DNA of 64,000 bases. Origin: Thalassospira sp. HF15 (GTDB lineage Bacteria > Pseudomonadota > Alphaproteobacteria > Rhodospirillales > Thalassospiraceae). Made by a program: the position numbers and the translations under genes. The notes beneath the pieces are model-generated. The model was not told where the DNA came from, made no database searches, and was given only the letters and a program-made list of their open reading frames with translations. Positions within the stretch are counted from its first letter, which is position 1. Each line of letters begins with the position of its first letter. The stretch is from positions 186,001 to 250,000 of the forward strand of contig NZ_JAAVKI010000001.1 of the NCBI RefSeq assembly GCF_011806525.1, given 5' to 3'. Below are positions 18,189 to 27,630 of the stretch, in pieces.

Positions 18189-19595
18189 TTATGCATCAAA
18201 ATGGCGAATGCGTTTCAGCGTTTGTGTTTTGCCAAGCACAATCATTACTTCGAAGATGCCTGGTGAAGAGTTGGAGCCTGTAAGCACCGCCCGCAAGGGC
18301 TGCGCAACTTTGCCAAGTTTCAAGTCGAACTTTTCGGCAATCGCACGGACACTTGCGTCAACGTTCTCTTCGGTCCAGTTATCAAGCGCTTCAAGGCTGT
18401 TGGCCAGTTCTTTGAACAGACCTTCAGGTGCACCATCAATCAGGGACTGGGCTTTCTCGTTAACGGACAGGATGCCATCGGTAACGTAGAAGGCAGAAGA
18501 GTCGGCGAGCTCAATAAGAGTCTTCGCCCTTTCTTTAAGGCCTGACATGCCGTTGATCAAGATTTCTTTTTGCGATGCATCAAGGGCATCGATGCCAATT
18601 TTCTTGGCAATCAGCGGGGAAATCTCATCAGCAAGACGCTTGTCATCGGCCTGGCGCAAGTAAATACCGTTCAGGTTGGTCAGCTTCGCAAAGTCAAAGC
18701 GTGCAGCCCCTTTGCCGACATCGGTGATATCAAACCATTCGATTGCCTGCTCGGTCGAAATAACTTCTTCATCGCCGTGACCCCAGCCAAGACGCAGAAG
18801 ATAGTTGTTCAATGCCTCGGGCAGGAAGCCCATTTCATCGCGATAGGCATCAACACCCAGTGCGCCATGGCGTTTTGACAGCTTTGCGCCGTCCGGGCCA
18901 TGGATCAGCGGGATATGCGCAAAGGTCGGAACGTCCCAACCCATGGCATCATAAATGACTTTCTGACGGAATGCGTTGGTCAGGTGATCATCACCACGGA
19001 TGACGTTGGTAATGCCCATATCATGGTCATCAACCACAACCGACAGCATGTAGGTCGGCGTGCCATCACCACGCAGGATCACGTAATCGTCAAGCTGCTC
19101 GTTCCCAACGCGGACTTCGCCCTGCACCTGATCATTGATCACGGCATCGCCTTCTTGCGGCGCCTTGACGCGGACAACAGGTTTCACACCTTCGGGCGCC
19201 TCGGACGGATCGCGATCGCGCCAGGTGCCGTCATATTTCATCGGGCGGCCTTCTGCGCGGGCTTTCTCGCGCATTGCCGTCAACTCCTCGGGGGAGCAAT
19301 AGCAGTAATACGCCTTGCCGGCATCAAGCAGCTGTTGGGCAACCTCTGCATGGCGGTCGCGACGGGCAAACTGCATAGTCGGCTCTTCGTCTGCGGTCAG
19401 GCCAAGCCAGTTCAACCCGTCAAAAATGGCCTCTACGGCCTCGGGCGTTGAACGTTCACGGTCGGTATCCTCGATCCGGAGCAAGAACTTGCCACCGGTG
19501 TGTTTGGCATAAAGCCAGTTATAAAGTGCGGTGCGTGCGCCGCCGATATGGAGAAACCCGGTCGGAGACGGGGCAAAACGGGTAACAACCGTCAT
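18189..19595 (-). CDS. gltX: Glutamate--tRNA ligase
   Basis: 468 residues, class I aminoacyl-tRNA synthetase. The ATP motif HIGGART is at about residues 17-23, with [13 protein letters not shown] before it, and the KMSKS-type loop is AKLSKRHG. The C-terminal anticodon-binding domain is alpha-helical. Whether it is discriminating cannot be told here; many alphaproteobacteria use GltX plus GatCAB to make Gln-tRNA. Divergent from comEC with a 93-bp gap that must hold both promoters. Confidence 0.96.
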   Translation of the reverse strand: MTVVTRFAPSPTGFLHIGGARTALYNWLYAKHTGGKFLLRIEDTDRERSTPEAVEAIFDGLNWLGLTADEEPTMQFARRDRHAEVAQQLLDAGKAYYCYCSPEELTAMREKARAEGRPMKYDGTWRDRDPSEAPEGVKPVVRVKAPQEGDAVINDQVQGEVRVGNEQLDDYVILRGDGTPTYMLSVVVDDHDMGITNVIRGDDHLTNAFRQKVIYDAMGWDVPTFAHIPLIHGPDGAKLSKRHGALGVDAYRDEMGFLPEALNNYLLRLGWGHGDEEVISTEQAIEWFDITDVGKGAARFDFAKLTNLNGIYLRQADDKRLADEISPLIAKKIGIDALDASQKEILINGMSGLKERAKTLIELADSSAFYVTDGILSVNEKAQSLIDGAPEGLFKELANSLEALDNWTEENVDASVRAIAEKFDLKLGKVAQPLRAVLTGSNSSPGIFEVMIVLGKTQTLKRIRHFDA

Positions 19596-19688
19596 TCAAT
19601 CTATCCGTTATTTGGATGTTGTCGCTTGTCCTATGGACTTTTGGCGTGCAGGCTATAGCACAAATGACACGCTGTTGCACCACAGCGG

Positions 19689-21875
19689 ATGTTAGATAGA
19701 AACTATGCGGCAGGCGGGCTATTGGACATTCGTCGTAGGTTGGTAGGTGAAAATCAATTGATTCAAGTGTTTGCGATGTTTTTTTCGCAAATTAATTTTG
19801 TTGTTACAAGTCAAAGAAATAAGTGGTTTCTGTGCTCGGTTATCTTCTTTGGGTTGGGATGTGCCGGGTATTTCTTGCTTCCTGCGCGTGTTGACCTCAC
19901 GCAGATTGGTGTCGCGGTGATTCTGCTGTGTTGCGGATTTTGGATGTCGCGCCGGCTGGCCATTCTGGCCTTTGTTTTTCAACTCCTTGCCTGTCTTGCT
20001 TTTGGCACCCTTGCGAGTGCGATCCATACCGAACTCGGGCCCCGTAACCTTCTCACCAAAACGCTTTATTCAACTGAAGTGACAGGCACCATCATCAGCC
20101 TCGAGCCTCGAAACGGACGCATCCGGGCAACGCTGAAACCCTCGGAAATTGTCGGCATACCGAATGAGCAACTTGATTGGAGCATTCGGCTCAGCTTTTT
20201 GGGGGACAGTGACCTTGCGATTGGCGACGAGGTCAAGGCATCTGCACGTGTCTTTCCCTTGCGCCCGCCGTCCGTTCCCGGTGATCCCGATTTTGCGCGC
20301 AATCTGTATTTCAGCAACATCGGCGCATCCGGATTTGTATTCGGGCGTCAGTTTGAGGTTCGCAAAAGTGAAAATTCTTTAAATAACAATGTTTTGTTGG
20401 TTGGTGTTGAGAAGGCACGTCAATCTATCTCTACGACCATCAGCGACAGCATGACCGGGCCAGAAACGGGCATTGCCAAGGCCCTGATTATCGGGGAGCG
20501 CGGCGAAGTGACTGCCAACGTTGCCGATAACCTCCGCAAGTCGGGTCTGGCTCACCTGTTGGCGATTTCAGGCCTGCATATGGGATTGCTCTGCGGGACG
20601 GTGTTTTTCCTCATGCGTTTCGGGCTGGCAGCCGTTCCCCAAATTGCCTTGCGCAATCCGATCAAAAAGTGGGCGGCCATGGCTGCGATGCTGGCCGGGC
20701 TTGTTTATCTGGGACTATCAGGTGCGACCATCCCGACCCAGCGCGCCTTTGTCATGCTGCTTGTCGTCTGGGTGGCCTTGCTGCTTGATCGCCGCGCCAT
20801 ATCGCTGCGCCTGGTGGGTGTGGCGGCGATTGTTGTTCTGATCCTGCGACCTGACGCCGTTCTGGGGGCCAGTTTCCAGTTATCCTTTGCGGCTGTCGGT
20901 GCGTTGGTCGCGTTTTATGATGGGCCGGGCCGTCGTTGGCTGGATCGACAAGGGATGTTGTCCTGGTATGAGCGGATCGGCCTGTATCTTGGCGGTTTGC
21001 TTCTGACCAGTCTGATTGTCACGGCCGTTACGGCACCAATCATCGGCTATCATTTCGGGCGCATATCAATGCTGGGCATCTTGGCCAATCTGGTTGCCAT
21101 TCCGGTGATGGCCTTCTGGGTCATGCCATGGATTGTCCTGACCCTCGCACTCATCCCGTTTGGGCTGGCCGGGGTGTCATTGGCGGCAATGAAGCCGGGC
21201 CTGACTGTCTTGTTGCAAACCGCCGAACTGGTGGCAGCTCAGGACTGGGGCCTTTGGTATGTCTCGGGCCTTGATATGCTTGCCGTCACACTTTCTATGC
21301 TGGCACTGGCCTGGATGATCATATGGCGCGATAAATGGATGATACTGCCGATGGTTCCGGTACTTATCGCAGTCATTACCTTTCAGGCGATGCATCAAGA
21401 ACCGGAAATCCTGATTTCGGGTGATCGCGAAAGCTGGGCGATCTATGATCCGGATGCGGGGATCCTGCACACATCTTCGAGACTCAATGACTTTCAGAAA
21501 GACATCTGGATGAACCGTTTTGGCATTCGCCCGGAACAGGAACAAAGCCGCGTGCATGCCTGTGGGGACGATCCCTGCCGCATTGATGTTAGCGCTAACA
21601 ATTTTCCTTCTCGGATCATTGTCGCAAGCCGTATCACCAATCCGTTCTATGCCTGCCGCAATGCCGATATCATCGTGAACCAGCAAACCGATCTGCCAAA
21701 TACCTGTCAGGCTGCACGTGCGCGGACTGTGATTGATGACGATGTCCTGTGGTGGCAGGGCGGAGTGGCTGTCAAATTACCTGCGAGCGCTGCAAATCCG
21801 CCCAAAATTAAAACAGTGCGGGATGATAGCGGCAACTGGCCCTGGATCATCATCGGTGGCAGAGCAGGGCGTTAG
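19689..21875 (+). CDS. comEC: ComEC/Rec2 family competence protein
   Basis: Up to 728 residues. Inner-membrane channel protein that carries single-stranded DNA into the cytoplasm during transformation. It has N-terminal helices, a DUF4131-like OB-fold region at about 120-230, and a Competence domain with ALIIGERGEVTANVADNLRKSG, then LAISGLHMG and about eight further helices. No metallo-beta-lactamase domain follows; the C-terminal tail has only the WAIYDPDAGILHTS-type domain seen in other alphaproteobacterial ComEC proteins. Start uncertain: ATG 19689 or ATG 19776. The stretch 19689-19800 is more A+T-rich than the rest. Confidence 0.9.
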   Translation: MLDRNYAAGGLLDIRRRLVGENQLIQVFAMFFSQINFVVTSQRNKWFLCSVIFFGLGCAGYFLLPARVDLTQIGVAVILLCCGFWMSRRLAILAFVFQLLACLAFGTLASAIHTELGPRNLLTKTLYSTEVTGTIISLEPRNGRIRATLKPSEIVGIPNEQLDWSIRLSFLGDSDLAIGDEVKASARVFPLRPPSVPGDPDFARNLYFSNIGASGFVFGRQFEVRKSENSLNNNVLLVGVEKARQSISTTISDSMTGPETGIAKALIIGERGEVTANVADNLRKSGLAHLLAISGLHMGLLCGTVFFLMRFGLAAVPQIALRNPIKKWAAMAAMLAGLVYLGLSGATIPTQRAFVMLLVVWVALLLDRRAISLRLVGVAAIVVLILRPDAVLGASFQLSFAAVGALVAFYDGPGRRWLDRQGMLSWYERIGLYLGGLLLTSLIVTAVTAPIIGYHFGRISMLGILANLVAIPVMAFWVMPWIVLTLALIPFGLAGVSLAAMKPGLTVLLQTAELVAAQDWGLWYVSGLDMLAVTLSMLALAWMIIWRDKWMILPMVPVLIAVITFQAMHQEPEILISGDRESWAIYDPDAGILHTSSRLNDFQKDIWMNRFGIRPEQEQSRVHACGDDPCRIDVSANNFPSRIIVASRITNPFYACRNADIIVNQQTDLPNTCQAARARTVIDDDVLWWQGGVAVKLPASAANPPKIKTVRDDSGNWPWIIIGGRAGR

Positions 21876-21906
21876 ACGCCAGAGCCATATCAAAACCGCA
21901 GAAAAC

Positions 21907-21942
21907 AAAAACGCCCGGGCAAAAAGCCGGGCGTTCGTTGTT
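21907..21942. terminator. Terminator between comEC and lexA, strongest for lexA
   Basis: ACGCCCGG (21911-21918) / CCGGGCGT (21927-21934) around an 8-nt loop. On the minus strand it is followed by TTTTTGTTTT, a good T tract for lexA; the plus-strand side has only CGTTGTT. Confidence 0.7.
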
Positions 21943-21961
21943 CAAAATGCAGTAAAATCAA

Positions 21962-22669
21962 TCAGTACTGACGCAGCAGCCCGACCAGACGACCCTGAAT
22001 CTGTACCCGGTCCGGGGACAGGGAGCGCGTCTCATAGCGCGCATTGGCTGGCTCCAGCAGGACTTCACCACGCCCACGCTTAAGGCGTTTCAGGGTGGCT
22101 TCGGCGTCATCGACAAGTGCGACCACGATCGTGCCGTCATGGGCCTGTTCGCAACGCTGGATCAGGACCGTGTCACCGTCAAGAATGCCGGCATCGACCA
22201 TCGAATCACCTGAAACTTCAAGGGCATAGTGATCACCGGTGCCAAGCAATGCTGCCGGGACCTGCACCATGGTGGTTTGATCACGAAGGGCTTCAATCGG
22301 CGTACCCGCAGCAATCCGGCCATACAGCGGCAGGCCAACAGATTCACCGGCTTCTGAAAACGCGGTTGGTAAGGTGGCCGGGCGATGGGCTGCCTTTCGT
22401 GCACTTGCGATGGATGTCACATTGTTTGGCGTATCGGGTGCGTCATCATCGCTGTTTTCAGGCAGGCGGACGACTTCAAGCGCACGCGCACGATGGGCGA
22501 GGCGGCGGATGAACCCGCGTTCCTCAAGCCCTGTGATCAGGCGGTGAATGCCGGATTTGGATTTAAGGTTCAGGGCCTCTTTCATTTCATCGAAAGAGGG
22601 CGAAATCCCGTGATCGCGAAGGTAATTGTCTATATAGACCAGCAACTCATATTGCTTGCGCGTCAGCAT
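21962..22669 (-). CDS. lexA: SOS repressor LexA
   Basis: 235 residues, typical of the longer alphaproteobacterial LexA. The N-terminal winged helix ([20 protein letters not shown]) ends around residue 70. The linker is variable. The autocleavage bond is Ala-Gly in YGRIAAGTP, the catalytic Ser is in VSGDSM, and the catalytic Lys is in EATLKRLKR. RecA-stimulated self-cleavage lifts repression of DNA repair genes. Its own promoter carries a perfect GTTC-N7-GTTC box at 22714-22728, so it represses itself. Convergent with comEC. Confidence 0.97.
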   Translation of the reverse strand: MLTRKQYELLVYIDNYLRDHGISPSFDEMKEALNLKSKSGIHRLITGLEERGFIRRLAHRARALEVVRLPENSDDDAPDTPNNVTSIASARKAAHRPATLPTAFSEAGESVGLPLYGRIAAGTPIEALRDQTTMVQVPAALLGTGDHYALEVSGDSMVDAGILDGDTVLIQRCEQAHDGTIVVALVDDAEATLKRLKRGRGEVLLEPANARYETRSLSPDRVQIQGRLVGLLRQY

Positions 22670-22713
22670 GATATTTCCCGAACCTGTAAAAAGAACAAAA
22701 AGGATACATAAAT

Positions 22714-22742
22714 GTTCTACTTTAGTTCTTTTCGCCGGTCAA
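22714..22742 (-). promoter_or_regulatory. lexA promoter with overlapping SOS box
   Basis: Minus strand: TTGACC (22737-22742), 17-bp spacer, TAGAAC (22714-22719). The direct repeat GTTC-N7-GTTC (plus strand 22714-22728), the operator of alphaproteobacterial LexA, covers the -10 box, the expected geometry for autorepression. Confidence 0.75.
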
Positions 22743-22831
22743 GCGGCTCTGTGCAATTAAACGATAAAACCGAATAATCGCGGTAATCATTCAAAAAATA
22801 TGAATAGTGGCCGTGCCCAATAGGACGGAAT

Positions 22832-23311
22832 CTAGTCCGCGACGAAGGTCCCCGATTTGCCACCTTCTTTCCGGGTGACCCGCAAATCGGTAATCCTCAT
22901 ACTTTTATCAACCGCCTTGCACATGTCAAAAACCGTGAGTGCAGAAATCGAGGCGGCAGTAAGGGCTTCCATCTCGACACCGGTCTTGCCGGTCGTTTTG
23001 CAGGTGGCTGTTATGTCAACCGCATCCGCGTCTCTGGCAAGTTCCAGATCCACCGTGACGGAAGTCAGGGGCAGGGGATGACAAAGCGGGATCAGGTCGG
23101 GGGTCTTTTTCGCCCCCATGATCCCGGCAAGCTGGGCGATGCCAAGAACATCCCCCTTTTTATGGCCGCGTTCGGCTATCAGCTTCGCCGTTTCGGATGA
23201 CATCAGAACCCGTGCCTTGGCAATGGCGATGCGCGCGGTTTCTGCCTTGGCCGAAATATCAACCATCACCGCATTGCCGCCGGCATCAATATGGGAAAGC
23301 TTGTCTGCCAT
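22832..23311 (-). CDS. moaC: Cyclic pyranopterin monophosphate synthase MoaC
   Basis: 159 residues. Converts the MoaA product 3',8-cyclo-H2-GTP to cPMP, the first stable intermediate of molybdenum cofactor synthesis. Conserved PDLIPLCHPLPL and TGVEMEALTAAS, with the active-site Lys in TCKTTGKTG and Asp-Met-Cys in VFDMCKAVD. It closes the trpG-trpD-trpC-moaC run, 35 bp after trpC. A cofactor-using protein, the sulfite-oxidase-like gene at 57906, is also in this window. Confidence 0.95.
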   Translation of the reverse strand: MADKLSHIDAGGNAVMVDISAKAETARIAIAKARVLMSSETAKLIAERGHKKGDVLGIAQLAGIMGAKKTPDLIPLCHPLPLTSVTVDLELARDADAVDITATCKTTGKTGVEMEALTAASISALTVFDMCKAVDKSMRITDLRVTRKEGGKSGTFVAD

Positions 23312-23346
23312 CAGTTCTGTCCGATCCGATCCCAGTTCACGGGGAG

Positions 23347-24144
23347 TTAGGCCGCAAGGCCCAGAAGGTTGCGGGTGGCGGTTGTGACGTCGTCCTGACG
23401 CATCAGGCTTTCACCGATCAGGAAGCATTGCGCGCCGACCTTTGCCATGCGTGCCAAATCGTCCGGGGTAAACAGGCCGCTTTCGGCTACCAGCAACCGA
23501 TCATCGCCGACCATGCTTGCCAGTTCCTCGGTCGTGGTGAGGCTGGTTTCCATGGTTTTGAGGTTGCGGTTGTTAATCCCCAGAAGGCGCGATTTCAGCT
23601 TGAGCGCGCGTTCGAGTTCAGGCGCATTATGCACCTCGATCAGGACATCCATGCCAAGGCTGTGCGCGGCATCTTCAAGTTCGGCTGCCAGGTCATCTTC
23701 AAGGGCTGCCATGATCAGAAGGATGCAATCGGCACCAAGCGCGCGGGCCTCGGTGATCTGATAGGGATCAACCATGAAATCCTTGCGAAGCGCCGGAAGA
23801 TCAACCGCCGCCCGGGCTGCGACCAGATAGCTGTCATCGCCCTGGAAATAGGGGATGTCGGTCAGAACCGACAGGCAACTAGCGCCGCCAGCCCTATAGG
23901 CCTTGGCGAGTTCCGGCGGATTGAAGTCCGGGCGGATCAGGCCTTTGGAGGGCGAAGCCTTCTTGATTTCGGCAATCAAGCCATAGCGGCCATCGGCAAC
24001 GCTGGTTTCGAGCGCCTTGATAAAACCACGTGGTGCGGATTGCGTTTTTGCTTCGGCCTCAAGGGCGCCAAGCGTTGTGCGCGCCTTGCAGGCAGCGACA
24101 TGGTCACGCTTGTCGTTGCAGATTTTGGTTAGTACGTCGCTCAC
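23347..24144 (-). CDS. trpC: Indole-3-glycerol phosphate synthase
   Basis: 265 residues, single TIM barrel, monofunctional (no TrpF fusion). Closes the indole ring of tryptophan from CdRP. Active-site parts: [12 protein letters not shown] with the catalytic Lys, [33 protein letters not shown], and [15 protein letters not shown] start overlaps the trpD TGA (GTGA), so it is coupled. Confidence 0.97.
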   Translation of the reverse strand: MSDVLTKICNDKRDHVAACKARTTLGALEAEAKTQSAPRGFIKALETSVADGRYGLIAEIKKASPSKGLIRPDFNPPELAKAYRAGGASCLSVLTDIPYFQGDDSYLVAARAAVDLPALRKDFMVDPYQITEARALGADCILLIMAALEDDLAAELEDAAHSLGMDVLIEVHNAPELERALKLKSRLLGINNRNLKTMETSLTTTEELASMVGDDRLLVAESGLFTPDDLARMAKVGAQCFLIGESLMRQDDVTTATRNLLGLAA

Positions 24145-25175
24145 GCCGGGGTTCCTTCGTTGGTGATCGCCACAAGGCCCTGCAGGGTTTCGGCAGCCTT
24201 GCCGCTATCAATCGCCTCTGCGGCCTTCTTGATGCCCTCGGCCAGATCGCTGGCAATGCCGGTAACAACAAGCGCCGCACCGGCATTCATCAGAACGATA
24301 TCGCGATAGGGGCCTTTGTTGGCAGCCAGCAGATCGAGAATGGCCTTGGCATTGACATCGGCATCACCGCCCTTGAGATCCTCAAGCGTTGCGGTTTCAA
24401 GGCCGAAATCACCCGGGGTGACTTCAAAGGTGGTCACCTTGCCATCCTTGACCTCGGCGACATAAGTCGGTCCGGTGGTCGAGATTTCATCAAGGCCGCT
24501 GTGGCCATGCACCACCCAGGCATGAACTGATCCCAGACGGTTCAGCACATGGGCAATCGGTTCGACCCACTGTTTGGCAAACACGCCAAGAACCTGACGT
24601 TTGGTTTTCGCCGGATTGGCCAGAGGGCCCAGCAGGTTAAAGATCGTGCGCGTCCCCATTTCAACACGGGTCGGCATGACATGGCGCATCGCCGAATGGT
24701 GACGGGTCGCCATCATGAAGCAGAGATTGATTTCGCGAAGCGCCTTTTCCAGAAGCTTCATATCGGCATCCAGATTGACACCCAGCGCCATCAGAACATC
24801 GGCCGAGCCGGACTTTGAGGATGCCGCGCGGTTGCCGTGTTTGGCAACGGTGGCACCCGCAGCCGCCGCAACAATCGCCGCCCCGGTCGAGATATTATAG
24901 GTACCGCTGCCATCCCCACCGGTGCCGCAGGTATCCACGGCGTTTTCCGGGGCAATGATGCCGGTCGCCTTTTCGCGCATGACGCGTGCCGCACCTGTGA
25001 TTTCATCGACGGTTTCACCGCGCAGGCGCAACCCCATCAGGAAAGCCCCCATTTGCGACGGCGTTGCCTGACCTGACATCAGCACGTTAAAGGCCGCTTC
25101 GGCCATGCTTTCGGTCAGTTTCTCGCCATCTGCGACTTTGGCCAGAATTGGCTTCAGATCATGATCAGTCGACAT
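24141..25175 (-). CDS. trpD: Anthranilate phosphoribosyltransferase
   Basis: 344 residues, monofunctional TrpD. Transfers phosphoribose from PRPP to anthranilate. Shows the PRPP loop [32 protein letters not shown], and [20 protein letters not shown]. Follows trpG after 31 bp and overlaps trpC by 4 nt. Confidence 0.97.
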   Translation of the reverse strand: MSTDHDLKPILAKVADGEKLTESMAEAAFNVLMSGQATPSQMGAFLMGLRLRGETVDEITGAARVMREKATGIIAPENAVDTCGTGGDGSGTYNISTGAAIVAAAAGATVAKHGNRAASSKSGSADVLMALGVNLDADMKLLEKALREINLCFMMATRHHSAMRHVMPTRVEMGTRTIFNLLGPLANPAKTKRQVLGVFAKQWVEPIAHVLNRLGSVHAWVVHGHSGLDEISTTGPTYVAEVKDGKVTTFEVTPGDFGLETATLEDLKGGDADVNAKAILDLLAANKGPYRDIVLMNAGAALVVTGIASDLAEGIKKAAEAIDSGKAAETLQGLVAITNEGTPA

Positions 25176-25206
25176 CGGGTCTTCCTTGGTTTGCGGGCCA
25201 GCGCGC

Positions 25207-25779
25207 TTAGGCGCCGGTATAGTCGATAAAATTCTTTAACAAGGCGTGGCCATGTTCCGAAGCGATACTTTCCGGGTGGAACTGGACACCATGAATTTGA
25301 TGGGTCTTGTGACGCACGCCCATAATCAGACCATCTCCGCTTTGGGCGGTGATTTCAAGGCTTTCGGGCAATGTTTCGCGTTCAATCACCAGCGAGTGAT
25401 AGCGGGTGGCTTCAAACGGGCTGGGCAGACCGGCAAAAACGCTTGTACCGGAATGGGTCATCGCATCAGTTTTGCCATGCATGCATTCGGGCGCGCGGAT
25501 CACCTTGCCGCCAAAGGCCTGACCGATGGATTGATGGCCAAGACAGACACCAAGCAGTTTGACCTTGCCTGCCGCAGCCTTGATCAGATCAAGGCAGATA
25601 CCCGCACGTTCCGGATCGCAAGGGCCGGGTGAAATGACAATGCCTTCGGGGTTGAGTGCCATGGCCTCATCGACGGTGAGCTCATCATTGCGGCGCACTT
25701 CGACCTCGGGGCCCAGTTCGCGCAGATAGTGCCACAGATTGAATGTGAAACTGTCGTAATTGTCGATGAGGAGATACAT
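25207..25779 (-). CDS. trpG: Anthranilate synthase component II (glutamine amidotransferase)
   Basis: 190 residues, class I amidotransferase that supplies ammonia to TrpE. The nucleophile Cys is in [12 protein letters not shown] and the His and Glu of the triad in [27 protein letters not shown] is the usual N-terminus. It could also serve PabB in folate synthesis, as in many bacteria. First gene of the trpG-trpD-trpC-moaC unit. Its partner trpE lies about 7 kb away past a deacetylase gene and the island. Confidence 0.96.
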   Translation of the reverse strand: MYLLIDNYDSFTFNLWHYLRELGPEVEVRRNDELTVDEAMALNPEGIVISPGPCDPERAGICLDLIKAAAGKVKLLGVCLGHQSIGQAFGGKVIRAPECMHGKTDAMTHSGTSVFAGLPSPFEATRYHSLVIERETLPESLEITAQSGDGLIMGVRHKTHQIHGVQFHPESIASEHGHALLKNFIDYTGA

Positions 25780-26051
25780 AAAGAAGCGGGCTCACGCACA
25801 TTAAGATCGGCAGAGAATAAACGCCATTGTCGCTACGTCAAGCAGAAGCAGAGCAAGGGTTTTTCGCGATATAAATGCCGTTGCCACCTGATCGTCAAAG
25901 TTCTTTAACCGGGCGCTAACCAGAGCCGTTTTAAAAAGATCAAAAGAACCGCCGACAGGATCGGTGTATAATCACCATATGGGAAGGGGCTGTATTAGGA
26001 TAAAAACAGCCGCTACGAGCATCCCAGCCAACGATTACTGGAGACCACAGC

Positions 26052-27278
26052 GTGGCACGCCGGGCAACCCGGGCAACGACCGCCAAACGTAAAAAGGCGG
26101 CACCCAAGAAATCCACTCGCAAGAAGACCGCCCCGAAAAAGAAATCGGGCGGCATTGGTCGCCTGATGTTGGGCGGGGCCTTTGTTGCGGGCACACTTTC
26201 GGCGATCATTGCGGTCGGCAGCATGCTTGAACTTGACCGGGCGTCTGATGAGATTGGCCGCACTGCTGATCAAAAGGCACCGAATTATGCCTTGGCCGAG
26301 CCGGAACCAATCCCGATGCTGCGCAAGGACTACAAACTTTCAGACAAAGCCTCGATCTCGGAACGCGGACGCACCGGATATCTGGTCGGGGACAATGGCG
26401 GAGCATCGCCAGAGGATGTTCAAGGCGGAATTGGCGGGCTGTCCGACTTTGTGTCTGCACCGGCATCCCGCAAACCGTCACAGGGGGCCGATATTCTTCC
26501 GGGTGGGAGTGGCAATGATGTTCCGGTTAGCACTGTTGCCGCCGCAGATCAGCCATGGCGCAAATATGCCGCCCTGACGCAAGACACCGGGGACAAGCCG
26601 GTGATTGCGATTGTGATTGATGATGCGGGCCTTGATCAGCCGCGCACCGCGCGTACTGTCGATCTGCCGGGGCCGATCACGATTTCCTATTTGCCCTATG
26701 CCCGTGATTTGCAGCCGCAGGTCAATGCCGCACGCAATGCCGGTCATGAAGTGATGCTGCATATGCCGATGGAACCGTCATCGGCCTCCATTGATCCGGG
26801 GCCGCATGCCTTGTTGGCAAGCTATGACCGCCAGACGATCCTTAATGAAATGACCTGGATGCTGGATCGCTTTGATGGCTATGTCGGTGTGAATAATCAC
26901 ATGGGCAGCAAGTTTACCGCCGATCCGCAACGCATGCGCATTGTGATGGAAGTGATGAAATCACGCGGCCTGATGTTCCTTGATAGCCGCACCAGCGCAG
27001 AATCTGTCGGGTATTCAACGGCAAGCAGTTTTGGTGTGCCGGCAATTACGCGCGATATCTTTATTGACGATGCCGATGACGCGGCGAAGATCGCTGATAT
27101 GCTGGCGCGGACCGAGAATGTGGCGCGCAAGCAAGGCTTTGCCATCGCAATCGGCCATCCCCGCGATTTGACGCTTGGCGCGCTTGCGAAATGGATTCCC
27201 GAAATTCAGGCCAAGGGATTCGAGTTGGTGCCGATTACCGATGTTTTGCGCCGGTCGATGCAGAGTGTCACCGGTTAG
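26052..27278 (+). CDS. Divergent polysaccharide deacetylase family protein (YibQ-like)
   Basis: 408 residues. A very basic Lys/Ala/Arg-rich cytoplasmic tail (residues 1-35) leads to one transmembrane helix (LMLGGAFVAGTLSAIIAVGS, about 38-58), a low-complexity linker, then the divergent polysaccharide deacetylase domain at about 175-405: IAIVIDDAGLD, TISYLPYARD, EVMLHMPMEP, NNHMGSKFTAD, FLDSRTS and AIGHPRDLT. The domain should face the periplasm. In other bacteria such genes sit beside envC-type peptidoglycan hydrolases; the exact reaction is unknown. GTG start with GGAG ahead. It is convergent with trpE and separates trpE from trpG. Confidence 0.88.
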   Translation: MARRATRATTAKRKKAAPKKSTRKKTAPKKKSGGIGRLMLGGAFVAGTLSAIIAVGSMLELDRASDEIGRTADQKAPNYALAEPEPIPMLRKDYKLSDKASISERGRTGYLVGDNGGASPEDVQGGIGGLSDFVSAPASRKPSQGADILPGGSGNDVPVSTVAAADQPWRKYAALTQDTGDKPVIAIVIDDAGLDQPRTARTVDLPGPITISYLPYARDLQPQVNAARNAGHEVMLHMPMEPSSASIDPGPHALLASYDRQTILNEMTWMLDRFDGYVGVNNHMGSKFTADPQRMRIVMEVMKSRGLMFLDSRTSAESVGYSTASSFGVPAITRDIFIDDADDAAKIADMLARTENVARKQGFAIAIGHPRDLTLGALAKWIPEIQAKGFELVPITDVLRRSMQSVTG

Positions 27279-27296
27279 GTTCGTTTAACGGACATG

Positions 27297-27334
27297 AAAA
27301 AGGGCTGCAGTTTCACTGCAGCCCTTTTTGTTTG
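27297..27334. terminator. Bidirectional terminator, left copy of a duplicated pair
   Basis: Perfect stem AAAAAGGGCTGCAG (27297-27310) / CTGCAGCCCTTTTT (27316-27329) with a 5-nt loop. It ends the deacetylase gene. A diverged copy lies at 32892-32930 next to the intact trpE. Confidence 0.85.
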
Positions 27335-27346
27335 AGTGATCGCCAA

Positions 27347-27500
27347 TCAGGCAAAGCGATGGGCTTCGCGGGCAGCGGCCATAAGCGCACCGGCCTTGTT
27401 CTGGCATTCCTTGTGTTCGAGTTCCGGTTTGCTGTCGACAACGACACCGGCACCGGCCTGAATGTGGATTTTTTCGTCCTTGATCACGGCGGTGCGAAGC
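27347..27500 (-). pseudogene. trpE: Headless remnant of trpE (last ~50 codons)
   Basis: Reads LRTAVIKDEKIHIQAG and on to AHRFA-stop, the same residues as the end of the intact TrpE, from codons that differ at several synonymous positions. An in-frame TGA lies a few codons upstream (about 27519) and there is no start codon, so it cannot be expressed. The trp domain upstream is absent. It is the old or donor gene end left when the island was inserted. Confidence 0.85.
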
Positions 27501-27630
27501 CCGCTGCCGAAAAATAGTCAAGTGACATCATTGCCTCCACCGCAAGAAGGCGCTTTGAAGCAAATATCCCCCCAATTGGGGACACATTTTGCCAAAATGA
27601 GGTGGTGCATGTAAATTGATCAAGAGTTCG
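27501..27630. other. Island left margin, no gene
   Basis: Holds the perfect palindrome CCCCAATTGGGG (27570-27581) and a small inverted repeat CATTTT-GCC-AAAATG (27585-27599). These could form the 3' end of the 1189-residue gene's transcript, but no T tract is seen. Base composition shifts to A+T-rich here. Confidence 0.4.

Larger units (their letters stand above)
27297..27500. repeat. Left direct repeat of the island (terminator plus trpE 3' end)
   Basis: Matches 32893-33098. The coding part 27351-27500 aligns without gaps to 32949-33098 with 8 differences in 150 bp by eye; the terminator part is similar but more diverged. Similarity stops sharply at 27500. Confidence 0.85.

Noticed and set aside
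25780..26051. Tryptophan leader peptide or attenuator upstream of trpG
   Set aside because: I looked on the minus strand for a short frame with Trp codons followed by alternative hairpins and found none.
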